64,000 bases of DNA from Lithobates sylvaticus. Its lineage: Eukaryota; Chordata; Amphibia; Anura; Ranidae. Both the position numbers and the translations under genes were made by a program. Below, in pieces: positions 32,995-44,168 of the stretch. The DNA lies in assembly GCA_028564925.1 (NCBI GenBank), contig CM053029.1, forward strand, positions 185,136,286 through 185,200,285, in the 5' to 3' direction. The stretch's first letter is position 1. Each line of letters begins with the position of its first letter. Below the pieces are notes generated by a model, which saw only the letters and a list, made by a program, of their open reading frames with translations, was not told the DNA's origin and did not search any database.

Positions 32995-35207
32995 GTTCCT
33001 GTGCTCTGTGCTGCACTGAAAACTCCTGCAGTATTGTCAGCCCTGTTGGGTTCGCCTCTGTGGACTACAGAACACCTGCACCTGATGTTATGAAGATTGG
33101 GAGGGGTGACTATTATGTTCATCCATACTACATACAGTATGGTGAATGAGCTTTGTCACCCTATCACAGGAAGTATATTACTGGCAAGATCATCAGGCGA
33201 TAACAAAAGAAAAAAAAAAAAACGATTGCAGCCACCACAACTAAGGACTGGTAAACAAATGTATTACATTTTTAGATACATTTTTACTGCGCCCTCTTTA
33301 GGTGTGCACGCTCACCTTCTTTTCACTCTTCTGCCACTCCATTGAAACCCAAATGAACCTTTAATTTAAATCAGCTAAATACTGTACATTCCAGATGCAT
33401 CAGTACAAAAAGTTGCTTAATGTATTGCAGTTGAAAAACAGCCACAGCCTGCCAGCAGCGGCAACGTGAGGCCCTTGCTCTCTGTGTGGAAGCAATGATC
33501 TCTCTGCAGAGGTCCAACATGCCCCCTGCTGAGTCTGACCTGATGCTCCCTGATGATTGGAGAACTCTAGCTCTGACCCTTCAGGGAGCAAGTGGGACCT
33601 CTGCAGATAAGACTGCTGCTTTCCAGTAGACAGCACAAGACCTTCCCTGCAGCCTGCTGGCAGGGCACAGGCTTTTTTACTCAGGCTGTGGCTGATTTTT
33701 AAAGATAACAGCCTGTATGGTTTTACACACCTTTTGTTTTTATGCATCTGGTTTGTATTGAGCTGATTTCAAATAAACGTTCAGTCTGGCTTTAAGGCTG
33801 AAGTGAGTCTGCGGTGTGCCCATAGAGGGCAAATCAATCTATCAGCAGAAAACAAATTTAATACATTTTGCAGTAGAGATCGATCGCTAAACAAAGCCAA
33901 ACAAGAATAACACATAATGCTACAGCTGTCCATGTTGTTGCATTGTGCTCAGAACAGACAAAAAAATTAGACACGCATACATTCTTCTAACACAGTGCAC
34001 CACAATGCATTGAAGTGCATTGATGTGCATTGTGGTGCACTGCAACATATATGTGTTGGAAGTACATTACATCAATGTATTGGGGTACCATTGACAATTT
34101 ATGGCACTGCAACACACTAATTCATGTAACATTTGTGAACAACTGTACAAAAATGTGATTCGGTGCTAAAGCATGACAGTTCACAGAACAATACAATACA
34201 CAATATCCTCCCGAACACTTGTAGTTAAGTATATGTGCTAAGTTACCAGGCTTTTTGGTTCCAGACAGTTCACCTGTAATATAAAAAGGGGGAAGGCTGA
34301 GGTCCAGGGCTCTCAGCTTGTGGGCTTGGCCCACACTGTGAAGAAGGACTGCTGCGTCTTGCAGTCCTTTAGAGGCACCAGAGATCTACCAGCATCTGGG
34401 GAACGCATACATGGACTACTTGCAGAGGTATACCTGGGCAGCCATTTAGCTGTAGTTAGAGTTAGGGATTGGACACTGTTCAAATTGGACTGTAATGTTG
34501 AGGTTTCCTCAGTAAATTTGCATCAACTGTTCTAAGCCTGGTCCGAGGTTATTAAAGGGGTGCATGTTGGTTCTGCCATATCTAAAGAACCAGGGTCTGT
34601 AAAGCACAATGGGGTATGAAGCTCTGCTACAACAAAAGTCTACTTGGCAAGTCAAACAGGAGAAGAAAGGTAGTTTGAATAGGTTATCATGTACGAGAAC
34701 AAGCTACAAGGCAACCAGTTGTTAGGTGTGGTACCTGGTAAAGGTGACATGTCCTCGAGTAGCGAGGGGTTTCTTGCCTGGCTCCCTCTCTAGCGATCGG
34801 TTTCCAGTAGCAGCCAAAGCCAAACCTGCATTGCAGAGATCTTTTGCCTGGTCAAGAGGTATGGGGGAAAAGGGGAAGCTCCACTTGTTTGTACCCTCCG
34901 CTCCTCCACTACCACATTTGCCACTTTTCTCTGCTGCGAACCGAACTGGGAGTTTGGCCCCCTCCTTCCGCCACAGTCTTCTGTGACATATCATAGGTCC
35001 CAGAAGACTACGGGCCCACTAACTGTGTTGATTTGGGAATCAAGCGATTTTCTTTCCTTGCTATGGGAATGCCTCTCCCAGTGCTATTGTGGTATGCCTG
35101 GGGGGAGGCGTGGAAGAGCATTCCTGGCCGGCAGAACACATTGATTACTGCTAGCAGCTATAGATCGATGGATCAATTAGGGTGCAACCAGCATATATAT
35201 ATATATA
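32995..35207. other. Unassigned DNA with hairpins
   Basis: A possible MITE lies at about 33370-33775, where CCAGATGCAT-type ends face each other imperfectly. A perfect 17-bp hairpin (33993-34009 with 34026-34042) stands out. Frames near 34720-34990 show no known domain. The region ends in a (TA)n run that is probably the target of the PLE at 35208. Confidence 0.4.
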
Positions 35208-36002
35208 TATATATATAAAGGAGATAGTAAAAAATCTGACAGAAATTCCTGTGAAATAAAATACTAAAAACAGCGCTAGAAGATATATGACTATTAAAAG
35301 ATAGTGAGATCTTTCTGTGATCAGTCCACAAGTCATATAATGAGATAAAGAAATCATGCAGCAGAGGTAGTCCTTTTTGGTGTATCTGAGAGATATAGTG
35401 CACAGTTCAAAAAATAGGTGACTTTTCATGTGGTTAAAGTATTCCAGATGTATATCCAAGCACCGCTTTAATCCCTCTAGGTCAATCCACCACGTGAGGC
35501 ACGCTCCCCTCAGGGGGGTTAAACTCACCAGAAGTATAAATCAAACAGGCCTTGAGATATATAACATCATCATGGTATAAACAGCACAGGGTACGTCAAA
35601 TATCCAGAAAACCGCGCCAATCAGATCGCTTCCTCAGCATAGGTACCACCAGGGTATTGATAAAGTATCACCAGGGTTTCAAGGGTTAATCAGCTCACAG
35701 TGGTATGTCATAAAAAACGAAGAGAGTGGCATACATAGTGTAATTCTATTTTAATTGAATCATTTAAACGCAAACCCCCTTACAATCCCCAATGGTAATA
35801 AGCATACATTTAGATTTCTTTGTAAACAGCATATAGAAAAGTGTCACTTGCGTGTGTCTAGTAGAGGCAATACTCCAAACGTCCACAGAGGCAGCAACCA
35901 ATTCCTCCTGAAGCGGCCTGTGTGTCTTCTGCTGACACAAGCTTCACTTCCGGTCGGTGGTTAGCGGCGGTGGAGCGCAAACGTGACTTCCGGTCAAGCG
36001 TC

Positions 36003-36064
36003 GTGTAGGCCACGCCCTGACGCGTTTCGTCACTTCCTGACTTCAACAGAGGGCGTGGCTACAC
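36003..36064 (-). ncRNA. Hammerhead ribozyme motif, PLE copy A
   Basis: On the minus strand an outer stem (GTGTAGCCACGCCCT with AGGGCGTGGCCTACAC, one bulge) encloses CTGTTGA, a GTCA/TGAC hairpin and GAAAC. ACGCGTC follows, so a GUC triplet would lie exactly at the stem boundary, the expected cleavage position (between 36018 and 36019 on the plus strand). This is a type-I hammerhead layout with a minimal third stem, as known from PLEs. The first box has U where A is usual (CUGUUGA rather than CUGAUGA), which may lower activity. Confidence 0.6.
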
Positions 36065-37114
36065 GGCGCTCTGACAGGTTTAAGTACTCCCATTGAAAGG
36101 CATTCTAGCCAATCAGGGGTCCCGAAAACCGAACAGTGTTACTATGGCAATCACATGCCATAATTCTATACAGCCCAGTGACGGGAAGTAGATGCATACA
36201 CCGCTATCCAGATAAATTAACACTTACAATGCAAAAATGTCATTGTACTGATCTGGAGAATGGCAATGTTGTTTGGATAAAATAGGGCAATAAATAGAAA
36301 CATTTACTAGGATTGTTAGAAATAAATGGTAGACATCTGTACCTAGGAAAACCGGGGCTAACAACTCAGGTGTAGCTGTATCCTAATTAGTATATTAGAT
36401 CATTGTTATAACTTGGTGTACATAATTGGGTGAACATAATTAGCGCATTATTAGTTAGATAGACCATATATATCACTATAAATGATCGATAAATGATAAA
36501 ACCTCTCAACAATACTGAATAAATAAATAAATAAATGAACAGTATACGGAACAGGTAGAGAAGAATATTAAATTAATAATAAATTCATAAAATATTATTA
36601 TTGGATGGAGAATAAGATCTTAAAAAAGGACAGTGGGAGTGAATTATTAAAAAGATTATATATGCTAAAAAATATATATTAAAATATATATATATTTAAA
36701 ATGCATAAATTAAATGCATTAAAATCATGTACATATATATCAAAAGAGATTAATGTCTAAAACATAATCAATAAAAATATACAAATATACATAAACCATC
36801 GCACCAATTAGAATAGTGTGCATGTATATGCGTATAAAATCATCATAATAAATTATATGGGGTGCATTATACTGCACAATTGAGGTCCAAAAGGATATAT
36901 ATACCTAAATTTTAATACCATAAAAGAAACCACGGAATAAAAAACCCAGAACAGTATGTTAAAACATAGTCGGACATATATTAAAAATATAAATAAATAT
37001 AAATAAATATATGTGATTGAAACAGTTAATGGAGTGGGTAGAGAATGTGTGGACTTTATCAAGATATGTGGGACCAGACTGAATAAATAATTAAAAAACT
37101 GAAAATTTAAAAAT

Positions 37115-38835
37115 TTAATAATCACTAATAAAGCAATTGATGTCTAGGTCCACGTTTAACCCTTTAGGCGAGAGAGTATCAATCAAATAAATCCATTCAG
37201 TTTCTTTCTTTGATAGTTCTCGCACCTGGTTGGAGCCCCTCCACGCTGGCCTGAGATGATCGATGCCCCAAAACTTTAGACCAGAGGGGTCCTGGTTATG
37301 ATATAATTTAAAGTGTAATGACAAATTGTGGTCTTTGTAGCCAAGCTTTATGTTGGCGATGTGTTCAGCAATCCTAATCCTCAGAAGCCTTTTAGTGCGA
37401 CCAATATAAATAAGATCACATGGGCATTGGATTGCGTACACTACATATGCCGTATTGCATGTAATAAAGTCTTTTATTTTAAATTCTCTCTTATTTGAAG
37501 TGGATATAAATGTTTCCAATGCTCTTAGTGGATGTTTGACCTCCCTACACGGTTTACATCTTCTACATGAATAGAAGCCATCTTTATCCCAAAATGATGC
37601 ATGCTTGGTCGGGGGATCCAGGACTTTTCTTACAATTTTATCCGCATAGGATGGTGCTCTCCTGTAGATAAATCCAGGTTTCACAGGTAAGGCTGGTTTG
37701 AGAACCTTGTCCAAAAGTAAAACATGCCAATGGGTTAAAAATATGGATTCGACTTCTTTAAATTGTTCATGATAACCTGAGATGAAACTCCATTCTTTAG
37801 TGTTCACTGTTATGGGTATGGCAGGTCTGTCTTCTAAAAAGGTGGTTCTTGGGATTAATGAGATATCATTAATAATCTTGTCCAGATGTACCCCTTTGTA
37901 TCCTTTGTCTTCAAATTTATTTTTTATAATTGTTGATTGGGTATAAAAGTCGGTATCATTGGTGCAGTTCCTTCGTATCCTGGTGAATTGGCCTTTAGGG
38001 ATGTTTTTCAGCCACAAAGGATGATGACCACTTTGGGTGGGAAGATAACTGTTAGAGTCGGTGGGTTTAAAAAACACTTTAGTGTGCAATCTGTTGTTTT
38101 CTCTGAATATATTAACATCCAAGAAATTTATGCTCAAAGCACTTATCTCACTTGTCAAAGTAACATTATTAGTGTTACAGTTTAATTTGTCTATAAATAT
38201 TTGCAAGGAGGTGCGGGAGCCCGACCATACAAAGAATAGGTCATCAATATATCTTCTATAAAAAATCAGGTTATCAGGTTTAAAAGCAAAAATCTTTTTA
38301 TCCTCCCATTCCCCCATAAAAAGGTTGGCTATACTTGGGGCAAATTTGGCACCCATGGCTACGCCTTTCTTCTGTAAATAAAAACTCCCGTTGTACCAAA
38401 AATAATTGTGGCTTAAACTAAAATCCAATGCATATCCTAAAAACACTTTGTGGTTATGTTTAAGATCCTCTCTCTGGCACAGTGCCCAATTTAGGGCCAA
38501 TAAAGCGTCATCATGCTGAATAATAGTATATAAGGAAGAGACATCCGCCGTCACTAGAAATACTTCTTGTTCGTCTGAAAAAACAATGTTTTCTAGTTGT
38601 TGCAATAGGCTTTTTGTATCTCTTAAGTATGCTTTTGTTTCTGTGACACTTTTTTGTAAAAAGGTATTGAGATATTGACCCATGCGAGAGGCTACCGAGC
38701 CAATGCTATTAACAATTGGTCTGCCTGGAGGACACTCGATATTCTTATGTATTTTTGGTAATGTGTATATAGTTGGGATCCGACTGGTACTGGGATTGAG
38801 GTATTTCATCTCTTTTGTGTTCAGTACTCCCATTG
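37115..38835 (-). pseudogene. PLE copy A: reverse transcriptase and GIY-YIG, C-terminal part
   Basis: This is one uninterrupted frame on the minus strand from the LTR-element junction to the stop. It contains STSRIPTIYTLPKIHK, GRPIVNSIGSVASRMG, the RT blocks VTADVSSLYTII and GVAMGAKFAPSIANLFMGEW, and the catalytic RRYIDDLFFVW. A Cys-rich motif (CRRCKPCREVKH) and the GIY-YIG domain (IYIGRTKRLLRI, WRGSNQVRELSKKE) follow. It is nearly identical to copy B; two substitutions are seen in the translations. The upstream part of the gene is on the far side of the LTR insertion (41912-42651). Confidence 0.9.
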
Positions 38836-38840
38836 ATACT

Positions 38841-39395
38841 TGTGACGGACCTCGTACCCAAGATGTCCGCCGTAACTGCTTCCTCTGTCCGGTACCACAC
38901 AATCCAAGACCCATTAGCTCACACAGTCACCAGACAACACCAGTGTAGGCTACATCAGGAATGCTTTATTTGACATTTCACACACATATATAGCCAGATG
39001 ATTAAAAGCTAACCTAATTAGCATGAGCTAATTATCTTAATCATTGCCCAGACTAGTTGACTGCCTGAAAAGGCTTTTCAAGGTCAGACTTTAAGGCTCC
39101 TAGTTAATTGGAATAACTATTCAACATACATTAACATAAACAGTAACACAGGGCTAATTAGCACAACAACATTGTGTGGAATACACCTTACAAGCCAGAC
39201 CAGCCTCATCTACACAATAGACAGGTGGCTTGAGTTCATCATGACATTGAATGGGACACAAGGTGTCAGATGCTAGTCTATTTCTAATGCCAAATGCATA
39301 TACAGAGAGTGTATTTTGGGGGGCCCATGATCAGCTGGCAGGAGGCTAGCATGTAGTCCTCTCAAAAAGCCCGTGTCCCGGCTAGGTCTGTCACA
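38841..39395 (-). repeat. LTR (3' LTR of the element)
   Basis: It is 555 bp, bounded by TGTGAC and GTCACA and preceded on the minus strand by the purine tract. Confidence 0.85.
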
Positions 39396-41255
39396 TTTCT
39401 CCCCTTTCGGCAGGAGACTAACACAGGAGGAGACCCCAGACGGGTTGACTCCGAAGTTAGTCCATAGTTCCAGTCCTCTAATGCCTGTACCCACACAGTA
39501 CCCCAAACAAATTGTTTCAAACAGAGTATTACTCACCCAGCCAACCTCTGCCTCTCTCATAGAACATATCTGCCGCTGGGGAGAGGCCTGGACTGGCCCT
39601 CCTCCCTGGAGTCTTTTCAGCCGCTGGAGAGAAGACAGGGTGACTGGGCTCAGTCTGTCATGCTGTTGGGGATCTGGGCCGACAGCCCAGCATCCCTGGG
39701 GTATACAGGTGGGGACTGCATTCCCATCCACCTTTACAGGGAATCTGTCCTGTTTTAGTTGCGGGCAGAGGCCAGCAGCGCTCTGTTCCGTTGCCAGCAG
39801 TTCAGGTGGGTGTAGGAGCTTCCCTACATCATCTCCTCCAGCTAACTGTTGGGGAGAGAGGCCGACTGCCCCAGCTCCCTGGAACTCCGCAGCTGTTGCT
39901 GGTGCTGGACAGAGGTGGGCAGCACTCTGCCCTGTTGCCAGCACTTCTGCTGGGGACTCCACATCCTCCGCTCTGGTTAACCGTTGGGGCAGGAGGCTGG
40001 CTTCCTCCACTCCCAAATTGTGTAGCTGCCATTGGGAAGGGGAGCCGGCTGCTTCCTTTTCCATTCCCTCATCTGGCTGCTGGGATGACATGTCTGTGGT
40101 ATTGTCTCCCAGGTGCACGGATCTTTGCTGGGGAGGAAAGACCGCTTTCTCCCCCCTGGCCGACTGTTGAGGAGGGACAACAAACACCTCCTCTCCCTTC
40201 TCCCCCTGTATCTGCTGCTGGGAAGTGATCGCCACCTTCTCACACTGAGCCTCCAAAACTGACACAGGTGTGGGGCAGAGGTCTTGGACCCTCTGTCCGG
40301 TGACCAGCGCTTCAGCTGGGGAAGTTCCTTGTAACTCCCCAGATACTGCTGTTGATGCTGGGCAGAAGTTAGCAGAGCTCTGCCCTGTTGTCAGCACTTC
40401 AGGTTTGGGGACGGCAATCTCCAGAGTTTCCACTGCCGATTCTCTTGCATGCTGCTGGACAGGCATATTCCTCCATCCAACCTCGTTTTGTGCAGTAACA
40501 GGTTTGTCAAGGTCAGTCAGCACTTGCTGCATCCGCCATAAGACCTCCGCGTCCATAGCTGCGGGGGCAGGTGGGCAAAGCACTCTGTTACTATGCCACA
40601 TCGCCGACTCTTCAGCCAGGATTTCAGAGCTGTCTGCTGGTATTTCCTCATAGTCCCAGGCAAAGGGAGCCCCACCCTGCTGCTGAGCAGTGTCTAGCAG
40701 CTGTATGTAGGCGATCTCAAGCTCCCATTCCTGAGCGGCCAGGAACTCCAAATCTTCCTGTGCCCAGAGCACTTCCGAGACGTTCAATCTTTGCTCTCTG
40801 TGCTCCATTATTTCCTCCAAACGCCACTCCAGATCACTCCCAAAGTCGGGGTCCTCGGACAGCCTCCAGTACAACAATCCCAGCAGGCCATTATAATCAA
40901 AGCCTTCCGTAGGCCTGTCATCCGCTGTCCACGGGCACACTTGGGCTACATACCACCGGAGGGCTCTGTAGCTCTCGTCCAAACGCATTTCTGCCCGGAT
41001 CAGCCTGCTTAACTCAGCTGTCCACTCCTGCTTCGGTTGTTCCCCCAATAACAGCATTCGTACTTCATACTGCGACCAGTACCTTACATGGATGGAGGGG
41101 AGAACTTTTCCCTGGTGTCGCTGCTCACAGGCTAGCGCTTCTTTCCAGAGTTGTAGGCGAACAGAATCATACCATCCCAGCAGGACCTGCACCGATACTG
41201 ATCCTCTGTGCTGTATCCGCATCTCTCGCAACCTCCTTCCGAATTCCTCTTCCAT
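39273..41255 (-). CDS. Long ORF of the LTR element, function unknown
   Basis: This 660-codon frame starts about 100 bp after the 5' LTR and runs just into the 3' LTR. The first 220 residues are rich in Trp, Arg and Glu, look helical, and could be gag-like, but I see no capsid or zinc-knuckle signature. The rest is low in complexity and built from a degenerate module around TGQSAAxLCPAP, repeated at least five times, among Gln/Pro/Glu-rich stretches. Such a single-ORF interior fits a non-autonomous LTR family. No function is proposed. Confidence 0.55.
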   Translation of the reverse strand: MEEEFGRRLREMRIQHRGSVSVQVLLGWYDSVRLQLWKEALACEQRHQGKVLPSIHVRYWSQYEVRMLLLGEQPKQEWTAELSRLIRAEMRLDESYRALRWYVAQVCPWTADDRPTEGFDYNGLLGLLYWRLSEDPDFGSDLEWRLEEIMEHREQRLNVSEVLWAQEDLEFLAAQEWELEIAYIQLLDTAQQQGGAPFAWDYEEIPADSSEILAEESAMWHSNRVLCPPAPAAMDAEVLWRMQQVLTDLDKPVTAQNEVGWRNMPVQQHARESAVETLEIAVPKPEVLTTGQSSANFCPASTAVSGELQGTSPAEALVTGQRVQDLCPTPVSVLEAQCEKVAITSQQQIQGEKGEEVFVVPPQQSARGEKAVFPPQQRSVHLGDNTTDMSSQQPDEGMEKEAAGSPSQWQLHNLGVEEASLLPQRLTRAEDVESPAEVLATGQSAAHLCPAPATAAEFQGAGAVGLSPQQLAGGDDVGKLLHPPELLATEQSAAGLCPQLKQDRFPVKVDGNAVPTCIPQGCWAVGPDPQQHDRLSPVTLSSLQRLKRLQGGGPVQASPQRQICSMREAEVGWVSNTLFETICLGYCVGTGIRGLELWTNFGVNPSGVSSCVSLLPKGEKCDRPSRDTGFLRGLHASLLPADHGPPKIHSLYMHLALEID

Positions 41256-41351
41256 GATGTATCTGTACCTCTGCTATCCGGGCCTTGGATCCAGGTGATG
41301 GTTTGGATGTGTTCACGACAAGGAAGCACGATCCCACCACTGCCAGCCAAT

Positions 41352-41906
41352 TGTGACGGACCTCGTACCCAAGATGTCCGCCGTAACTGCTTCCTCTGTC
41401 CGGTACCACACAATCCAAGACCCATTAGCTCACACAGTCACCAGACAACACCAGTGTAGGCTACATCAGGAATGCTTTATTTGACATTTCACACACATAT
41501 ATAGCCAGATGATTAAAAGCTAACCTAATTAGCATGAGCTAATTATCTTAATCATTGCCCAGACTAGTTGACTGCCTGAAAAGGCTTTTCAAGGTCAGAC
41601 TTTAAGGCTCCTAGTTAATTGGAATAACTATTCAACATACATTAACATAAACAGTAACACAGGGCTAATTAGCACAACAACATTGTGTGGAATACACCTT
41701 ACAAGCCAGACCAGCCTCATCTACACAATAGACAGGTGGCTTGAGTTCATCATGACATTGAATGGGACACAAGGTGTCAGATGCTAGTCTATTTCTAATG
41801 CCAAATGCATATACAGAGAGTGTATTTTGGGGGGCCCATGATCAGCTGGCAGGAGGCTAGCATGTAGTCCTCTCAAAAAGCCCGTATCCCGGCTAGGTCT
41901 GTCACA
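41352..41906 (-). repeat. LTR (5' LTR of the element)
   Basis: It is 555 bp and almost identical to 38841-39395. The duplicated ATACT follows at 41907-41911. Confidence 0.85.
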
Positions 41907-41911
41907 ATACT

Positions 41912-42928
41912 CCCATTTGAACTAATGTATCCAGGTCTTTCTCAAACTGTGTAGTTGGGTCTTTATCTAATTTTTTGTAAGTGCCTTAATCGGAAAGCAT
42001 TTCCATCAGTTGGTTATGATAAAATTCTTTAGATAAAATTACTACCCCTCCTCCTTTGTCTGCTGGTCGCATGACAATGTCCTTCCTCTCCTCAAGGGAT
42101 TTAATGCCTTCTTGGATGTGTCTAGGGTTTACATCTCTTCTTGGGATAATCATCTCCAGATCTCTCAGGACCAAACCTTTAAAAACATCTATTGGCTGGT
42201 TGGCTCCATTTAGAGGATTAAACAGTGACTTGTTACGAAGTCCGCTGTCCATCTGTATTGAAGAAATGCCTGTGCTAGGTTGAGAGTTTTTATTTAAAAA
42301 ATATTTTTTGGTATTGATCTTACGCATATATTTGTGTATATCTATATAGATATCAAATTTGTTTATCGGTCTTTTCAATCCGCATTTGAGTCCTAAATTT
42401 AAAATGTTGGTTTCTTTGTGAGTTAAAATAGTGTCTGTTAAATTAAAAATTCCTCCTAGTCCTTTTCCCTCCTTCTTTTTCTGGAGCTTTCGTCCGGCTC
42501 TACAGCTGCGTGCTCTTCTCTCCTTTGTCCGTATTGGTTGGTGTGGTTCTCCTCCCAGTAAGACTGCTCCCTCCACTGAGGTTGTTGCATGGTCATGGGC
42601 ATTGGAGGTCTCCCTCTTCGGGGTGGGTACCCCCGGCCCCGTTTGTGCCATCCTCGTCCCCTCCCTAAAAAAGGGCGCGGGGATTGTGGTCTTCCTTGAT
42701 ATTCATAATGGTTCAGGGTCTCATATCTATTATGTGTGGGAACCTTATACTGGTGATTTGGTGCAGAAGATCTTTGCGAGTTGGGACCTCTTCCTCCTCT
42801 CGGTGGTTGTCCTCTTCCTCCAAAATTATCGTTACGAATAGGTGTAGACCGTATTATGTTCATTTATGCCGAAAATATTATTGATATCAATCTGTCTGTT
42901 TGTTAGAAATTGTAGTGCATCCATAGCT
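41912..42928 (-). pseudogene. PLE copy A: ORF1 remnant and N-terminal part of ORF2
   Basis: On the minus strand the ORF1 start codon is at 42922-42924, and the following codons match copy B (MDALQFLTNRQIDINNIFG). Most of ORF1's middle is missing compared with copy B, but its RG-rich end is present. The overlapping ORF2 frame (42651 downward) carries the conserved PLE N-terminal block FNLTDTILTHKETNILNLGL and RPADKGGGVVILSKEFYHNQ. The LTR insertion separates this from the rest of ORF2. With the insertion, this copy carries about three disabling lesions. Confidence 0.8.
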
Positions 42929-43099
42929 GCTTATATATTTATTTATTGATATAAATACTTTAACCTATTTATATTTATTATACTGAATCGATCGGTCACT
43001 CTGTTTTATTGTAGTCATACATCCAGCGCTGAGTAGTGTTTATACTTAGGCCTTACATCATACACTTTTCTCTTCATATTCTTACTATATTTTCTCAGC
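42929..43099 (+). repeat. Partial 5' terminal repeat (PLTR) at palindrome centre
   Basis: This 171-bp spacer between the inverted PLE copies matches 48363-48513 closely. It is entered at a shared AGCT/GCTGC on the left. It ends in a pyrimidine-rich stretch and TTTTCTCAG directly before the ORF1 start region, which resembles a 3' splice site. Confidence 0.75.
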
Positions 43100-43103
43100 A
43101 GCT

Positions 43104-44168
43104 ATGGATGCACTACAATTTCTAACAAACAGACAGATTGATATCAATAATATTTTCGGCATAAATGAACATAATACGGTCCAAACTAACTATAATGGGG
43201 CATTAACCACCCTAGGAAACATTTTAGAAAAACAAGTTAGAACTTGGTGGGACATCTGTACACTGGAACACTATTTAAGGGAGAAAATCATTGTTAGGAG
43301 CCTGAGATGGGAAGTGGTGCCCCAAGATGGATTAGATGACCCAGAATCCACAAAAGAATGGCTTGAATTTTTTAATAATATGGGTTTAAAACTACAAGAA
43401 TTAATCTTAAAAAGAAAACGCATAAAAATGACTAAGTTAGAAAATAAAATTAATGAATTAAAAATACAACTTGAGCCTATAAAAGACTCTCAACAGGTGA
43501 TAGACTTCAATATCCGGATAAAAAAGAAATTAGAGAAAGTCGACAAAGACACGCAGAAGAAGAAAATAAAGAAGTTTCATAGAGATATGGGAGATTTTCA
43601 AACAAACTCTATATATCTATGGCAACAAACGAGAACACAACCTCAAAATATTAGGAACACAGAGCAGGGTCCAAGAGGAGATATCCACTTGAGACCACCA
43701 CATAACATGGATAATGATACTATTAATGCCGAACATACTGAACAAGCATTAATATCACAACCACCAACCAACTGCTCTACACCTATTCGTAACGATAATT
43801 TTGGAGGAAGAGGACAACCACCGAGAGGAGGAGGAGGTCCCAACTCGCAAAGATCTTCTGCACCAAATCACCAGTATAAGGTTCCCACACATAATAGATA
43901 TGAGACCCTGAACCATTATGAATATCAAGGAAGACCACAATCCCCGTGCCCTTTTTTAGGGAGGGGACGAGGATGGCACAAACGGGGCCGGGGGTACCCA
44001 CCCCGAAGAGGGAGACCTCCAATGCCCATGACCATGCAACAACCTCAGTGGAGGGAGCAGTCTTACTGGGAGGAGAACCACACCAACCAATACGGACAAA
44101 GGAGAGAAGAGCACGCGGCTGTAGAGCCGGACGAAAGCTCCAGAAAAAGAAGGAGGGAAAAGGACTAG
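43104..44168 (+). CDS. PLE copy B ORF1: coiled-coil and RG-rich protein
   Basis: This 354-aa frame begins right after the partial PLTR. Residues 1-85 include a Trp-rich block (TWWDICTLEHYLREKIIVRS). Residues 92-160 are Lys/Glu/Leu-rich and likely coiled coil. Residues 234-305 are rich in RG and RGG (GGRGQPPRGG, GRGRGWHKRGRG), typical of RNA binding. The C-terminus is highly charged. The layout recalls ORF1 proteins of LINEs, which bind element RNA, but the sequence is not related to L1 ORF1. It overlaps ORF2 by about 220 bp in the -1 frame. A role in RNA binding is inference. Confidence 0.75.
   Translation: MDALQFLTNRQIDINNIFGINEHNTVQTNYNGALTTLGNILEKQVRTWWDICTLEHYLREKIIVRSLRWEVVPQDGLDDPESTKEWLEFFNNMGLKLQELILKRKRIKMTKLENKINELKIQLEPIKDSQQVIDFNIRIKKKLEKVDKDTQKKKIKKFHRDMGDFQTNSIYLWQQTRTQPQNIRNTEQGPRGDIHLRPPHNMDNDTINAEHTEQALISQPPTNCSTPIRNDNFGGRGQPPRGGGGPNSQRSSAPNHQYKVPTHNRYETLNHYEYQGRPQSPCPFLGRGRGWHKRGRGYPPRRGRPPMPMTMQQPQWREQSYWEENHTNQYGQRREEHAAVEPDESSRKRRREKD

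Larger units (their letters stand above)
38841..41906 (-). mobile_element. Non-autonomous LTR retrotransposon (fossil, looks whole)
   Basis: Two 555-bp direct LTRs (38841-39395 and 41352-41906), each TGTGAC...GTCACA, flank a 1.96-kb interior. The 5-bp target duplication is ATACT on both sides. On the minus strand a purine tract (GAAAGGGGAGAAA) precedes the 3' LTR. The interior has a single long ORF and no protease, reverse transcriptase or integrase, so the family must rely on a partner for movement. The LTRs look almost identical by eye, so the insertion is young, and younger than the PLE it interrupts. The superfamily is not assigned; I could not name the tRNA primer. Confidence 0.85.

Noticed and set aside
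34722-34994. Overlapping 86- and 90-codon frames on opposite strands
   Set aside because: No motif, splice context or repeat identity supports either, so neither is called a gene.
39373-40243. A 265-codon plus-strand frame and others opposite the LTR-element ORF
   Set aside because: They are shadows of the minus-strand 660-codon frame, caused by its biased codon composition.
43946-44168. A classic -1 ribosomal frameshift site in the PLE ORF overlap
   Set aside because: I checked the A- and G-rich end of ORF1 for an X XXY YYZ heptamer in the right phase and found none.
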